Shown: positions 9,231 to 18,239, numbered from the stretch's first letter. The stretch: DNA of 64,000 bases from CAG-492 sp035388585 (GCA_035388585.1 DAOOQE010000001.1:1-64000), one strand, 5' to 3'. The notes: generated from the sequence alone by a model not told the origin. Program-made: numbers and translations.

Positions 9231-10229
9231 ATGGCATTATTTGAAAGTTATGAAAGAAGAATAGAGCAAATTGAGCCAGTAATGGCAAAATACGGAATAA
9301 AAGATTTTGAAGATGCACGTAATATATGCAAAGAAAAAGGTTTTGACCCATACGAAATAACAAAAGGAATTCAAACAATATGTTTTGAAAATGCTTGCTG
9401 GGCATACACATTAGGAGCAGCAATAGCAATAAAAAAAGGATGTACAAAGGCATCAGATGCAGCAACAGCAATAGGAGAAGGATTGCAAGCATTTTGTATA
9501 CCAGGGTCAGTAGCAGATGATAGAAAAGTAGGAATAGGGCATGGAAATTTAGCATCAATGCTATTAAAAGAAGAAACAAAATGTTTTGCATTTTTAGCAG
9601 GGCATGAATCATTTGCAGCAGCTGAAGGAGCAATAGGAATTGCAAAATCAGCTAACAAAGTAAGAAAAGAACCATTAAGAGTAATTTTAAATGGATTAGG
9701 AAAAGATGCTGCACAAGTAATTTCAAGAATAAATGGATTCACATATGTAAAAACAGATTTCGACTTTTTCACTGGTAAAGTAAATGTAGTTGAAGAAATT
9801 GCATACTCAGAAGGAGAAAGAAGCAAAGTAAAATGTTATGGAGCAAATGATGTTAGAGAAGGTGTAGCAATAATGCACAAAGAAGGTGTTGATGTTTCTA
9901 TAACAGGAAATTCAACAAATCCAACAAGATTCCAACATCCAGTTGCAGGAACTTATAAAAAAGAATGTATAGAGCAAGGTAAAAAGTACTTCTCAGTTGC
10001 ATCAGGTGGTGGAACAGGAAGAACTCTACATCCAGATAATATGGGTGCAGGACCTGCTTCTTATGGAATGACAGATACAATGGGAAGAATGCACTCAGAT
10101 GCACAATTTGCAGGTTCTTCATCTGTTCCAGCACATGTAGAAATGATGGGCCTAATAGGAATGGGTAATAATCCAATGGTAGGAGCAACAGTTGCAGTAG
10201 CAGTTGCTATAGAAGAATCAACAAAATAA
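9231..10229 (+). CDS. GGGtGRT family protein, function unknown
   Basis: A 332-residue protein named for the family motif GGGtGRT, seen here as SGGGTGRT (258-265), followed by conserved-looking glycine and histidine segments (LHPDNMGAGPASYGMTDT, GRMHSDAQFAG). Alanine- and glycine-rich helices fill 40-170. There are no membrane segments or signal peptide. To my knowledge the family has no assigned reaction. Its regular neighbour, a NifU-like scaffold, suggests it receives or needs an iron-sulfur cluster; it has a few cysteines (in NICKEKG, TICFENACW, AFCIPG, KCFAF) that could serve. ATG 9231 follows AAGAAGGAATAATAAC. A strong terminator at 10434 ends the pair. Confidence 0.8.
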   Translation: MALFESYERRIEQIEPVMAKYGIKDFEDARNICKEKGFDPYEITKGIQTICFENACWAYTLGAAIAIKKGCTKASDAATAIGEGLQAFCIPGSVADDRKVGIGHGNLASMLLKEETKCFAFLAGHESFAAAEGAIGIAKSANKVRKEPLRVILNGLGKDAAQVISRINGFTYVKTDFDFFTGKVNVVEEIAYSEGERSKVKCYGANDVREGVAIMHKEGVDVSITGNSTNPTRFQHPVAGTYKKECIEQGKKYFSVASGGGTGRTLHPDNMGAGPASYGMTDTMGRMHSDAQFAGSSSVPAHVEMMGLIGMGNNPMVGATVAVAVAIEESTK

Positions 10230-10433
10230 AACAAATTAATTTATAAAATCGTATTAAATATAACAAATTGTATAAGAATAAAATCAAAAATATTTGATTA
10301 AAAAATCAAAAATTCTGTAAGAAACAGACAACAGTAAGAAAAATTTGATATCGAAAAAATGTTTGTTTTATAAATAAAAAGTAAAGCTTTATGTAACAGA
10401 ATATATGTTTGTTTTAAAGCGATGTTGTTGATT

Positions 10434-10488
10434 TAAAAAAATGATAAACACAGGTGTTGCAAAGCATTGGAGGTTTGTCATTTTTTAT
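10434..10488 (+). terminator. Intrinsic terminator after the GGGtGRT gene
   Basis: ATGATAAAC (10441-10449) pairs with GTTTGTCAT (10473-10481) with one G-U, extended by flanking A/T runs and followed by TTTTT. The rest of 10230-10647 holds a promoter and a small hairpin, listed separately. Confidence 0.75.
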
Positions 10489-10510
10489 TGTTTAATAATT
10501 AAAAAAACGA

Positions 10511-10539
10511 TTGACAAGGAAACAAAATTATTATAAAAT
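10511..10539 (+). promoter_or_regulatory. Sigma-A-type promoter for the first YgjP-like gene
   Basis: TTGACA (10511-10516), 17-bp spacer, TAAAAT (10534-10539). Confidence 0.6.
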
Positions 10540-10559
10540 ATATAGACATCAACAAACAG

Positions 10560-10580
10560 TAGTTCGAGAAAACCGAACTA
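10560..10580 (+). promoter_or_regulatory. Hairpin between promoter and gene
   Basis: TAGTTCG (10560-10566) / CGAACTA (10574-10580), 7-nt loop, followed by TATTTTTATT. It lies about 20 nt after the -10 element, so it could be an early attenuator or an operator. Confidence 0.4.
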
Positions 10581-10647
10581 TATTTTTATTCTAAAAATAA
10601 AATAAAAAAGTAAAATTTGGAAAAAAACTATAATGGAGGTAATGAAT

Positions 10648-11424
10648 ATGAGATTAACAAAAAGCAAAAATAATGTAATAGCTTACACAGTGAGCAAATG
10701 TAATAATGATGACCTATTTATTTCAATTCAGAACGGAGAAATTGTAGTTAGGGCGCCATGGCATTATACAAGTAATCAAATACAAGAGGTAATAGAAAAT
10801 AAAAAAAGATGGATAAAAGAAAAAATATATGAAAATACAGAAATAATTGAAGAAAACCAAAATATAGATAATTTAGAAAAAGAAAGACAGATAATAAAAT
10901 CAAAAAGACAAGCTAGAGCAGAGAAAGCACAACCAGAATATATAAGAAATGAAATAGTGAAAATTCTTGGAGAAGATTGCAAAGTAATAGTTAATTATAA
11001 AAATTTAAAAAAACCAACTCTAACAGTTGAAGGAAAAAATATAAAAATATCATTACCAAATAGATTTAAAAAATTAGATAGAGAAGAAATATTAATAAAA
11101 TTAATAGAAAAATTATATGATAAATTAGCTGAAAAAGAAATTGAAAGATCAATGGAAAAAGCAAGGAAGCTACTAAAATTTGCACCAGAAGATTATCAAA
11201 TTGAAAGAATGAAAAATATAATAGGAAAATGTGATTACGAAAGTAAAATAATAACAATAAACCCAGAAATTGCAAAATATAGTAGAGAAATAATTGATTA
11301 TATTGTAATACACGAATTTTGTCATTTGAAATATAAAACACATTCAAAGAAAATGATGGAAATAATTAAAAAACATATGCCAAATTATGAACAATACGAA
11401 AACCAAATAGATTATAAATATTAG
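10648..11424 (+). CDS. YgjP/SprT-like zinc metallopeptidase (DUF45), diverged
   Basis: A 258-residue protein with the C-terminal signature of the YgjP-like family (DUF45): zinc motif HEFCH at 222-226, then YKTHSKKMMEIIKKHMPNYE. The usual WGSCS-type segment before the zinc site is replaced here by IGKCDYES. The N-terminal half is basic and helical with many Glu/Lys. There is no signal peptide, so it should be cytoplasmic. Three in-frame ATGs lie at 10633, 10642 and 10648; the SD GGAGG (10635-10639) fits only 10648. The family's substrates are not well established. A paralogue with a more canonical motif lies at 14975. Confidence 0.75.
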   Translation: MRLTKSKNNVIAYTVSKCNNDDLFISIQNGEIVVRAPWHYTSNQIQEVIENKKRWIKEKIYENTEIIEENQNIDNLEKERQIIKSKRQARAEKAQPEYIRNEIVKILGEDCKVIVNYKNLKKPTLTVEGKNIKISLPNRFKKLDREEILIKLIEKLYDKLAEKEIERSMEKARKLLKFAPEDYQIERMKNIIGKCDYESKIITINPEIAKYSREIIDYIVIHEFCHLKYKTHSKKMMEIIKKHMPNYEQYENQIDYKY

Positions 11425-11531
11425 ATTAAAAGTAATTGACTTAATATTTATTTAGGTTAAAAGTAATATTTTAAATTTAATTGATTTAGTACTTACTTAT
11501 GTTATAATAAAAAAAACAAGAGAGGTATAAT

Positions 11532-12188
11532 ATGATAAAAAAATTAATATTTGATTTAGATAACACACTTATTAAATGGGAAGACGAAAAAAATTGGTAT
11601 AGAGTATATGAAAAAATAAAAAAAAATTATCAAATAACACCAGAAGAATTTCAAAAAATCAGGTTGAGTGTTGAGGAATATGAAAAAAACGAAGATATTT
11701 TTAATGAAGAAAAAATGCAAAAAAATATAAATAATGCTATAGGTAAAAACTTAAATATAGAATTTGTACAAACAATTTTAAAAATATTTGCAGATTGTCT
11801 TCCAGATGAAAAGGATTCTGAACTTGATAAAACATTACAATACTTAAACAGTAAATATGAATTAGTAATTCTTACAAATTGGTTTACTTGGCCACAAGAA
11901 GAAAGACTAGAAAAATATGGAATTAGAAAATATTTTACCAAAGTGCATGGAGCAGATAAATTTAAGTTGAAACCGAATAGACAGGCATTTGAAATAGCAA
12001 TAGGAAATAATAAACTAAATGAATGTATAATGATAGGGGACGGAATAGTAAATGATATAGAAGGAGCCAAAAAAATTGGTTTAGATGCAATATTGTTAGT
12101 AAATAATTGTAATGATGAAGTTGAAAAAATTGGAAAACAAGAATATAGAGTAATAAAAAATATTGGAGAGTTAAAACATATTTTATAA
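11532..12188 (+). CDS. HAD-superfamily hydrolase
   Basis: A 218-residue HAD phosphatase with all four motifs: I FDLDNTLI (Asp8 nucleophile, Asp10 acid), II ILTNW (about 115), III lysine in KLKPNRQAF (about 149), and IV MIGDGIVNDIEGAKK (about 165). The helical cap between motifs I and II is typical of HAD-IA enzymes acting on small phosphoesters. The substrate cannot be told. ATG 11532 follows AGAGGTATAAT. It ends LKHIL-stop, and the bases just after the stop partly repeat those codons (TTAAAACAT). Confidence 0.85.
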   Translation: MIKKLIFDLDNTLIKWEDEKNWYRVYEKIKKNYQITPEEFQKIRLSVEEYEKNEDIFNEEKMQKNINNAIGKNLNIEFVQTILKIFADCLPDEKDSELDKTLQYLNSKYELVILTNWFTWPQEERLEKYGIRKYFTKVHGADKFKLKPNRQAFEIAIGNNKLNECIMIGDGIVNDIEGAKKIGLDAILLVNNCNDEVEKIGKQEYRVIKNIGELKHIL

Positions 12189-12258
12189 TTAAAACATTAT
12201 TGTGAAAATATTATATAGTATAATGAAAATAATATAATGAAAAGATTATAATTAAAAG

Positions 12259-12328
12259 ATTATGACGAAAAAATTATGATGAAAAGATTATGATGAAAAG
12301 ATTATGATGAAAAGATTATGATGAAAAT
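12259..12328. repeat. 14-bp tandem repeat upstream of the response regulator
   Basis: The unit ATTATGATGAAAAG recurs at 12273, 12287, 12301 and 12315 with a degenerate copy before. It fills the gap between the HAD gene and the two-component operon. Confidence 0.9.
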
Positions 12329-12367
12329 ATAATACTGAAAATGAGATTGATATAAGTGGGGTTTACA

Positions 12368-13033
12368 ATGAAGTTGTTAGTAATAGATGATGATTCAGAT
12401 ATAAGAGAAATTATAGTGGAATATGCTAAATATGAAAACTACGAAATACAAGAGGCAGAAGATGGAATAAAAGGAATAGAACTTGTAAAACAAAATGATT
12501 TTGATTTAATAATATTAGATATAATGATGCCAAAAATAGACGGATTTTCAGTAGTAAAGGAAATAAAAAAAATTAAAGATACCCCTATAATTATGCTATC
12601 TGCAAGAAGTGAAGAATATGATAAACTTTATGGGTATGAAGTGGGAATTGTAGATTATGTTACAAAACCATTTAGTCCAAGAGAGCTTATGGCAAGAATA
12701 AGAGTAGCAACATTAAGAAATAAGGAAAATTTTTCTCCCAAGTATTCATTTTCAAATGTAGTAATTGAGACAGATTTGCACAAAGTAAAAATCGAAGACA
12801 AAATAGTAGATTTTACATTAAAGGAATATGATACACTAATATATTTAATTAGAAATAAAGGAAAAGTTTTATCAAGAGAACAAATTTTAAATGAAGTATG
12901 GGGATATGATTATTATGGAATAGACAGAACTGTTGACACTCACATTAAGTTAATAAGAAGTAAATTAGGAAAATACAAGGACCATATAAGAACATTGAGA
13001 GGGGTTGGATATAAATTTGAAGAAAAAATTTAA
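12368..13033 (+). CDS. OmpR-family response regulator
   Basis: A 221-residue two-domain regulator. The receiver domain (1-120) has the acidic pocket DDD near residues 7-9, phospho-acceptor Asp51 in LDIMMPK and the switch lysine in TKPF (about 102). The C-terminal winged helix (about 130-221) has the OmpR/PhoB motif VWGYDYYG..RTVDTHI. GTG 12356 is possible in frame, but ATG 12368 gives the standard N-terminus MKLLVIDDD. The gene overlaps the start of the sensor kinase, so the two are translationally coupled. The small exported protein at 14475 follows and is a plausible target. Confidence 0.93.
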   Translation: MKLLVIDDDSDIREIIVEYAKYENYEIQEAEDGIKGIELVKQNDFDLIILDIMMPKIDGFSVVKEIKKIKDTPIIMLSARSEEYDKLYGYEVGIVDYVTKPFSPRELMARIRVATLRNKENFSPKYSFSNVVIETDLHKVKIEDKIVDFTLKEYDTLIYLIRNKGKVLSREQILNEVWGYDYYGIDRTVDTHIKLIRSKLGKYKDHIRTLRGVGYKFEEKI

Positions 13034-14387
13034 TAATTTAAATTCAAAACTTGTGTTGAATTTTGTATTTTTTGCTGTAGCAATATTAGTAGTTATATGG
13101 TTTATGCAAGCTATATTGCTAAAAACAACATATGAATTTATAAGAAAATATGAAATAAACAATGTGTCATATAAGGCAGAAAAAATATATACAGATTCAG
13201 AAGAGCTTAATGAAATAGCATATAAAAATGATGTAAGGATATTAATATTAGATTCTAATTTTAATACTATTGTATCAACAGATAATAATATTCAAGATTT
13301 ACCAAGATCTTTTGTTTTGCAAATTTCACAAACATTAGAGGAATTAAAATATGAAGAAAAAATAAATAAGGATATATCTACAAATAAATTTGATACAGTT
13401 TTAAATATAAATGCCAGAAGTATAGATGGAAACAAATATATTGCAATTATATCTACCATAAGCCCTGTATCATCTACTGTTAGAGTTTTAACAATACAAC
13501 TTGTTTATATAACTATATTATCTTTAGTTTTTGCAATAATATTGGCAATAATTTTATCAAAAAAATTATCAAAACCAATACATGATATTAATGAAAAAGC
13601 TAAGGAATTTGAAAAAGGTAATTTTGACATATATTTTAATCAAGATTATTATAAGGAAATTAATGAATTGTCAAAAACATTAAATAAAGCATCTGAAAAA
13701 TTGAAAAAAACAGATAAATTAAGAAAAGAAGTTATAGCAAATGTATCACATGATTTAAAAACACCTTTAGCTACCATAAAAGGTTATTCAGAAATGTTAC
13801 AAGACATTTCAGGAGAAGATAAAGAAAAAAGAAATATTCAATTAAAAAAAATATCAAGAGAAGTTGATAATTTAAATTTATTAGTTTCGGATATGCTTAA
13901 TTTATCTAAATTAGAGACAGTAGAAAATGAATTGGAAAAATCAGAAATTGATTTAATAACTTTAATTAAAGATGTGATATATAGATTTGATCATATATGT
14001 GAAAAAACAAATACAAAAATACAGTTTAAGACTTATACACAAAATAAAATTATACAAGCAGACGAAATAAAGATTTCGCAGGTTATTTATAATTTAATTG
14101 CAAATGCTATAAGTTTTGTTGGGAAAGATAAAACTGTTTATGTTGAAGTTTTGTTAATAAATAATAAAACAAGAGTAGAAGTAAGAGATAATGGAAAAGG
14201 AATAAGCTTAAAAGATCAAAAACATATATTTGAAAGATATTATAAAACAAATGATAAATTTAGAAAACTAGGAATATCAACTGGTTTAGGACTTTCTATA
14301 GTAAAAAATATATTGGAAAAACATAATTTTGAATATGGAGTAATATCAAAAGAAAACTGTGGAACTAATTTTTGGTTTCAAATATAG
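13017..14387 (+). CDS. Sensor histidine kinase, membrane-bound
   Basis: About 456 residues. TM helix about 11-33, an extracytoplasmic sensor domain of roughly 120 residues, a second TM helix about 155-180, HAMP linker (KKLSKPIHDINEKAKEF), dimerisation box with His245 in NVSHDLKTP, then the ATPase domain with N box (YNLIANA), G1 (DNGKGIS), F box and G2 (GLGLSIV). The start is uncertain: TTG 13017 (LKKKFNN...) or TTG 13005; both lie inside the end of the regulator gene. The sensor domain gives no clue to the signal. Confidence 0.9.
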   Translation: MKKKFNNLNSKLVLNFVFFAVAILVVIWFMQAILLKTTYEFIRKYEINNVSYKAEKIYTDSEELNEIAYKNDVRILILDSNFNTIVSTDNNIQDLPRSFVLQISQTLEELKYEEKINKDISTNKFDTVLNINARSIDGNKYIAIISTISPVSSTVRVLTIQLVYITILSLVFAIILAIILSKKLSKPIHDINEKAKEFEKGNFDIYFNQDYYKEINELSKTLNKASEKLKKTDKLRKEVIANVSHDLKTPLATIKGYSEMLQDISGEDKEKRNIQLKKISREVDNLNLLVSDMLNLSKLETVENELEKSEIDLITLIKDVIYRFDHICEKTNTKIQFKTYTQNKIIQADEIKISQVIYNLIANAISFVGKDKTVYVEVLLINNKTRVEVRDNGKGISLKDQKHIFERYYKTNDKFRKLGISTGLGLSIVKNILEKHNFEYGVISKENCGTNFWFQI

Positions 14388-14474
14388 TTAATTGTGAACA
14401 AAAAAACACATTATTTTCATATATACATCAAAAAGTGGAAGTAAAATATAAATATGAAAGGTGAGGTGAAAGAA

Positions 14475-14819
14475 ATGAAAAAATTAGGAATGTTAGTATT
14501 AGGTATAGTATTATTTACAGGAACAATTGGAGGAGTTTATGCAGCTACAGAAGCAAACATAATTCCAAAGGTATCTATTGAATCAAAAGCTGAAACTCTA
14601 AAAAAATATGTAGCAGACGAAAAAATTACTCAAGAAAAAGCTGATGATATTTTAGAACAATTAGAAAACTGTGATGGTACTGGAAACTCTAAAATAGGAC
14701 AAACCAACGGCATAAGTTTCGGAAACGGAAGCGGAAATGGTCAAGGAAAAAATCAAGGTATGTCTCAAGGTAAAGGCCTAAGAAAAATGAATTGTTCTAA
14801 TTGCACAATTGAAAAATAA
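14475..14819 (+). CDS. Small exported Gly/Gln/Asn-rich protein (DUF2680-like)
   Basis: A 114-residue protein with a clear signal peptide (MKKLGMLVLGIVLF..., probable cleavage after VYA). Next comes a short helical stretch, KKYVADEKITQEKADDILEQ, that resembles the DUF2680 pattern of small exported clostridial proteins. The second half is a flexible segment rich in Gly, Gln and Asn (GNGSGNGQGKNQGMSQGKG) ending in a CSNC pair. The earlier in-frame ATG 14454 lies before the SD AGGTGAGG, so ATG 14475 is preferred. It sits 87 nt after the kinase gene and is closed by a terminator, so it is likely the last gene of that operon. Confidence 0.65.
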   Translation: MKKLGMLVLGIVLFTGTIGGVYAATEANIIPKVSIESKAETLKKYVADEKITQEKADDILEQLENCDGTGNSKIGQTNGISFGNGSGNGQGKNQGMSQGKGLRKMNCSNCTIEK

Positions 14820-14836
14820 AATAAATAATTTTAAGT

Positions 14837-14868
14837 AAAAGAAGTTGACAAGTTCAGCTTCTTTTTTT
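14837..14868 (+). terminator. Intrinsic terminator of the two-component operon
   Basis: AAAAGAAG (14837-14844) / CTTCTTTT (14858-14865) followed by TTT. Confidence 0.7.
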
Positions 14869-14974
14869 AAAATGAAAATATAAAAACAGTAATTTAGTAA
14901 GTAAAAAATATTTTAAATATAAATATCGTGAGGAAAACGAAAATAGTAAAAAATATGAATTTAGTGGGGAAAAA

Positions 14975-15724
14975 ATGATAAAATCAGAAAAAAAGATAAA
15001 ACCAGAAAAAATTATAAACACAGAAAAAATCGAGATAAAAAATTTTACATACAATCAATTAGAAATACCATACATAATAAATTATGGAAAAAGAAAAAAT
15101 ATATACATATATATTAAACAATGCAAAATTGAAGTAAAAGCACCCCAAAATATATCAGAACAAAAGGTAGAAAAATTTGTAAAGGAAAAGGCTGAATGGA
15201 TATATAAATCAGTACAAAAACAAAGTTCGCAAATAAAAAACAATGTTAAATATGAAAATGGAGAACAAATTAAAATCTTAGGAGAAAACCACACTATACA
15301 AATTGAATTTATAGACAAAAAAAGAAACCATATAAGCATTGAAAATAAAATAATTAAAATTCAAATAAATAAGGAATTTCAAGATAGTTTAAAAATTAAA
15401 GATGAAATAAAAAAGCAATTAGAAAAATTATATTTAAGTATTGCACAAGATGAAGTTGAAGCAGCAATGATAGAAGTAACAAATATTGTAGGATTAAAAC
15501 CAAAAGAATATAAAATAAAAAAACTAAAAAGGGCTTGGGGAAATTGTTCTTCAAAAAAAATTATTGCAATAAACATGGAAGTTGTAAAACATAATAGAGA
15601 ATTTATAAAATATGTAGTACTCCATGAAGTATGTCATTTAAAACATATGAATCACTCAAAACTATTCTGGAATATGGTAGAAAAATACATGCCGAATTAT
15701 AAAACATTTAAAAAATTAAAATAA
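14975..15724 (+). CDS. YgjP/SprT-like zinc metallopeptidase (DUF45)
   Basis: A 249-residue paralogue of the protein at 10648. The C-terminal part has the conserved WGNCSSKK..I.IN segment (about 188), the zinc motif HEVCH (217-221) and HMNHSKLFWNMVEKYMPNY. The N-terminal segment (about 20-80) carries the family's PYIINYGKRKNIYIYI strand pattern and a basic helix, after a Lys-rich leader. No signal peptide. ATG 14975 follows GTGGGGAAAAA. It stands alone between a terminator and the patatin gene. Confidence 0.82.
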   Translation: MIKSEKKIKPEKIINTEKIEIKNFTYNQLEIPYIINYGKRKNIYIYIKQCKIEVKAPQNISEQKVEKFVKEKAEWIYKSVQKQSSQIKNNVKYENGEQIKILGENHTIQIEFIDKKRNHISIENKIIKIQINKEFQDSLKIKDEIKKQLEKLYLSIAQDEVEAAMIEVTNIVGLKPKEYKIKKLKRAWGNCSSKKIIAINMEVVKHNREFIKYVVLHEVCHLKHMNHSKLFWNMVEKYMPNYKTFKKLK

Positions 15725-15891
15725 ACAGAATCATTAAAATATTAAGTAAGAAGAAAAAAATTCTGTCAAAAAAATGCAATCAGAATCTATTAAATTAGTA
15801 TTTAGTTATATTCGGTTGCATTATTATAAATTAAAATATATAATAAGAACAACAATTAAAGTATAGTATGTTTTAGGAAATTTTTTAAAAG

Positions 15892-15945
15892 AAATTTTAT
15901 ATAAATTTATAGTATTATAATTTATAAATTTATATAAAAAATTTT
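15892..15945 (+). repeat. AT-only inverted repeat in the patatin leader
   Basis: TATATAAATTTATA (15898-15911) and TATAAATTTATATA (15923-15936) are perfect complements, with outer pairing after a 2-nt slip. It ends 12 nt before the SD, so it could affect translation, or it may simply reflect base composition. Confidence 0.45.
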
Positions 15946-15957
15946 GTGGGAGGAAAA

Positions 15958-17130
15958 ATGAGAAACAAGCAAAAACCAGAAGAAATAGAATATGCAGCAG
16001 TACTTGGAGGTGGAGGAACAAAAGGAGCTTATCAAGTTGGAGCTTGGAAAGCAATAAAAGAATTAGGAATAAAAGTAAATTGTATAGTTGGAGTTTCAAT
16101 AGGTGCACTAAATGGGGCAATGTTTATACAAGACGAAATAGAAAAATCTGAAGAATTATATAATAAAATAAAAATAACAGATGTAATGGACATAGATGAA
16201 ACAGTAAATGCAGAAAAGGGAATATTCAACATAGCAAATATTACAAAATTAACAAAAGAGTTTGCAGAACAAAAAGGTATTTCAAATGAGCCACTTAGAA
16301 AAACAATAGAAAAATATATAGATATAGACAAAATTTATAAATCAAAAATAGATTTTGGACTATTAGCATTAGATGCAAACGAAAGAACACCAGTAGAAAT
16401 GTATAAAAAAGACATACCAAAAGAACAATTTGTAGACTATTTATTAGCTTCATCATGTTTTCCAATTTTTAAGCCACAAAAAATAGGAGACAAAGAATTT
16501 TTAGATGGTGGATTATATGATAATATGCCAATAAACATGTTACTTAAAAAAAATTATAAAAATATATTAGTATTTGATATTGCAGGAATAGGAATAAAAA
16601 GAAAACTACTAAACAAAGATGTATATTTAAAAGTTATTTCACCAAATGAATCACTAGGAGGAACCTTTGAATTTAACCCAGAAAAAATAAAATCAAATAT
16701 TAAATTAGGTTATTTAGATACACTTAAAGTATTTAATAAAGTACAGGGACATATCTATTACTTTAATGTAAAAGAATTTAATAAAATGATGGAAAATTAT
16801 GGATTACAAACAATATACGGCTTGGAGCATGCAGCACAAATATACAATATTGATAAATTAAAAATCTATAAGTTTGAAGAATTTATAGAAGAATTAAGAA
16901 TAAAACACGTGGAAGCTCAAACAAGATATAATAAAATAAAAGAAATTTTAAAATCAAAAAACATTCTAGAAATTAAATCACAAATTAAAACAATTTTTGA
17001 TGGTGATTTAGGAATATGTTTTGCAACAGACATATATTTGGACAAGCCAATGTCTAAGAAATTTGAGCATTTAAACCACTTTACTAGAGACTATACTAAA
17101 TGTGTAAAAGCATTGTTAGAGCTTACTTAA
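15958..17130 (+). CDS. Patatin-like phospholipase
   Basis: A 390-residue protein with a patatin Ser-Asp dyad hydrolase domain (about 12-210): oxyanion loop GGGGTKGAYQVG, nucleophile elbow GVSIG with Ser47, and DGG with Asp183. Family members release fatty acids from phospholipids or act on other acyl esters. The C-terminal 180 residues are charged and helical and unassigned. There is no signal peptide, so it is probably cytoplasmic or membrane-associated. GTG 15946 is in frame, but the SD GGGAGGA favours ATG 15958. Confidence 0.88.
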   Translation: MRNKQKPEEIEYAAVLGGGGTKGAYQVGAWKAIKELGIKVNCIVGVSIGALNGAMFIQDEIEKSEELYNKIKITDVMDIDETVNAEKGIFNIANITKLTKEFAEQKGISNEPLRKTIEKYIDIDKIYKSKIDFGLLALDANERTPVEMYKKDIPKEQFVDYLLASSCFPIFKPQKIGDKEFLDGGLYDNMPINMLLKKNYKNILVFDIAGIGIKRKLLNKDVYLKVISPNESLGGTFEFNPEKIKSNIKLGYLDTLKVFNKVQGHIYYFNVKEFNKMMENYGLQTIYGLEHAAQIYNIDKLKIYKFEEFIEELRIKHVEAQTRYNKIKEILKSKNILEIKSQIKTIFDGDLGICFATDIYLDKPMSKKFEHLNHFTRDYTKCVKALLELT

Positions 17131-17172
17131 ATGCATATTTAAAAAAACAGTAAATAAATAAAAAAACTGGGT

Positions 17173-17270
17173 CTAGGTGCCACAAACTCTATGTGTCTAA
17201 ATATCCAAATATAATATAATTTAGGTGCCATAAACTCTATGTCTACATATCCAAATATAATATAATTTTG
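17173..17270. repeat. Duplicated leader of the manganese exporter gene
   Basis: A 48-bp segment (TTAGGTGCCATAAACTCTAT type) ending in CCAAATATAATATAAT occurs twice head to tail, about 17173-17221 and 17220-17268. Each copy carries a possible -10 element (TATAAT). The duplication may give tandem promoters. Confidence 0.7.
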
Positions 17271-17293
17271 GAAATAAAAGGAGGAAATTTAAA

Positions 17294-18157
17294 ATGACAG
17301 AAATAATATTAGAAACTCTAATCGATGGATTAAAGTTAATTCCATTCCTGTTTTTAGCATTTTTATTAATAGAAATAATAGAACATAAACTAACAGGAAA
17401 AAGCAAAAAAATAATAAGTAAATCTGGAAAATTTGGACCAATAGTAGGAAGTGCATTAGGTATGTTTCCACAATGCGGATTTTCTGCAATGGCAACAAAC
17501 CTATATGTAACAAGAATAATATCATTAGGAACATTAATATCAATATACTTATCAACAAGTGATGAAATGCTACCAATACTAATATCACAAAATGTAGAAA
17601 TATCAATAATACTAAAAATCTTAGGAGTAAAATTTATTATAGGTATTATATATGGTCTTATAATAGATTTAATATTACGAAAAAAAGAAAAAACAACAGA
17701 AACTGATTTTTCTATATGTGAGGACGAAAATTGTAATTGCAATTGTGGTGGAGGAAAAGGCAGAATTGTTTTATCAGCACTTAAACATACAGGAAACACA
17801 ATATTATTCATTGTAATAATTTCATTTATAATAAATATAATATTCGAATATTTTGGAGAAGAATTTTTATCAACAATATTCCTTAAAGACAGCATATTTG
17901 GGCCATTTATATCAAGTCTAGTTGGGCTTATTCCAAATTGTGGAGCAAGTGTAATGATAACACAATTGTATTTAAACAACGCAATTTCTTTTGGGTCAAC
18001 AATAGCAGGTTTATTAACAGGAAGTGGAGTGGCATTACTAATATTATTTAAAACAAATAAAAACATCAAAGAAAACCTTGCAATACTTGGTACACTATAC
18101 TTTCTAGGCGCATTTACAGGAGTATTAATAGAAATATTTCAAATACTAATTAATTAA
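17294..18157 (+). CDS. Putative manganese transporter (ArsP_2 type)
   Basis: A 287-residue membrane protein built of two related halves. GPIVGSALGMFPQCGFSAMA (about 56-75) is echoed by GPFISSLVGLIPNCGASVMI (about 203-222), each followed by a YLNN/YVTR..S.GT helix. The family (PF11449) is annotated as putative manganese exporter, formerly arsenic efflux protein. About 8 TM helices are likely. Between the halves lies a Cys/Gly-rich cytosolic-type loop, CEDENCNCNCGGGKG, a possible metal-binding site. ATG 17294 follows AAAGGAGGAAATT. No yybP-ykoY riboswitch is recognisable in the duplicated leader. Confidence 0.78.
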   Translation: MTEIILETLIDGLKLIPFLFLAFLLIEIIEHKLTGKSKKIISKSGKFGPIVGSALGMFPQCGFSAMATNLYVTRIISLGTLISIYLSTSDEMLPILISQNVEISIILKILGVKFIIGIIYGLIIDLILRKKEKTTETDFSICEDENCNCNCGGGKGRIVLSALKHTGNTILFIVIISFIINIIFEYFGEEFLSTIFLKDSIFGPFISSLVGLIPNCGASVMITQLYLNNAISFGSTIAGLLTGSGVALLILFKTNKNIKENLAILGTLYFLGAFTGVLIEIFQILIN

Positions 18158-18239
18158 AAAACGCATATAAACATTTTTGTTATATGTATAGATTAATAAT
18201 ATTTAATAAATAATATTTGAAAATTATATGATTATTGCA

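Noticed and set aside
9046..9645. Long minus-strand open frame, very rich in Leu and Phe
   Set aside because: It overlaps the NifU-like and GGGtGRT genes and its composition is that expected from antisense of AT-rich coding sequence; it has no SD or domain.
17160..17290. Riboswitch (yybP-ykoY) upstream of the manganese exporter
   Set aside because: The conserved loops of that class are not recognisable; the region is a simple duplication.
17221..18069. 282-codon minus-strand frame opposite the manganese exporter
   Set aside because: The plus-strand gene has family motifs, internal duplication and a strong SD. The opposite frame has none of these.
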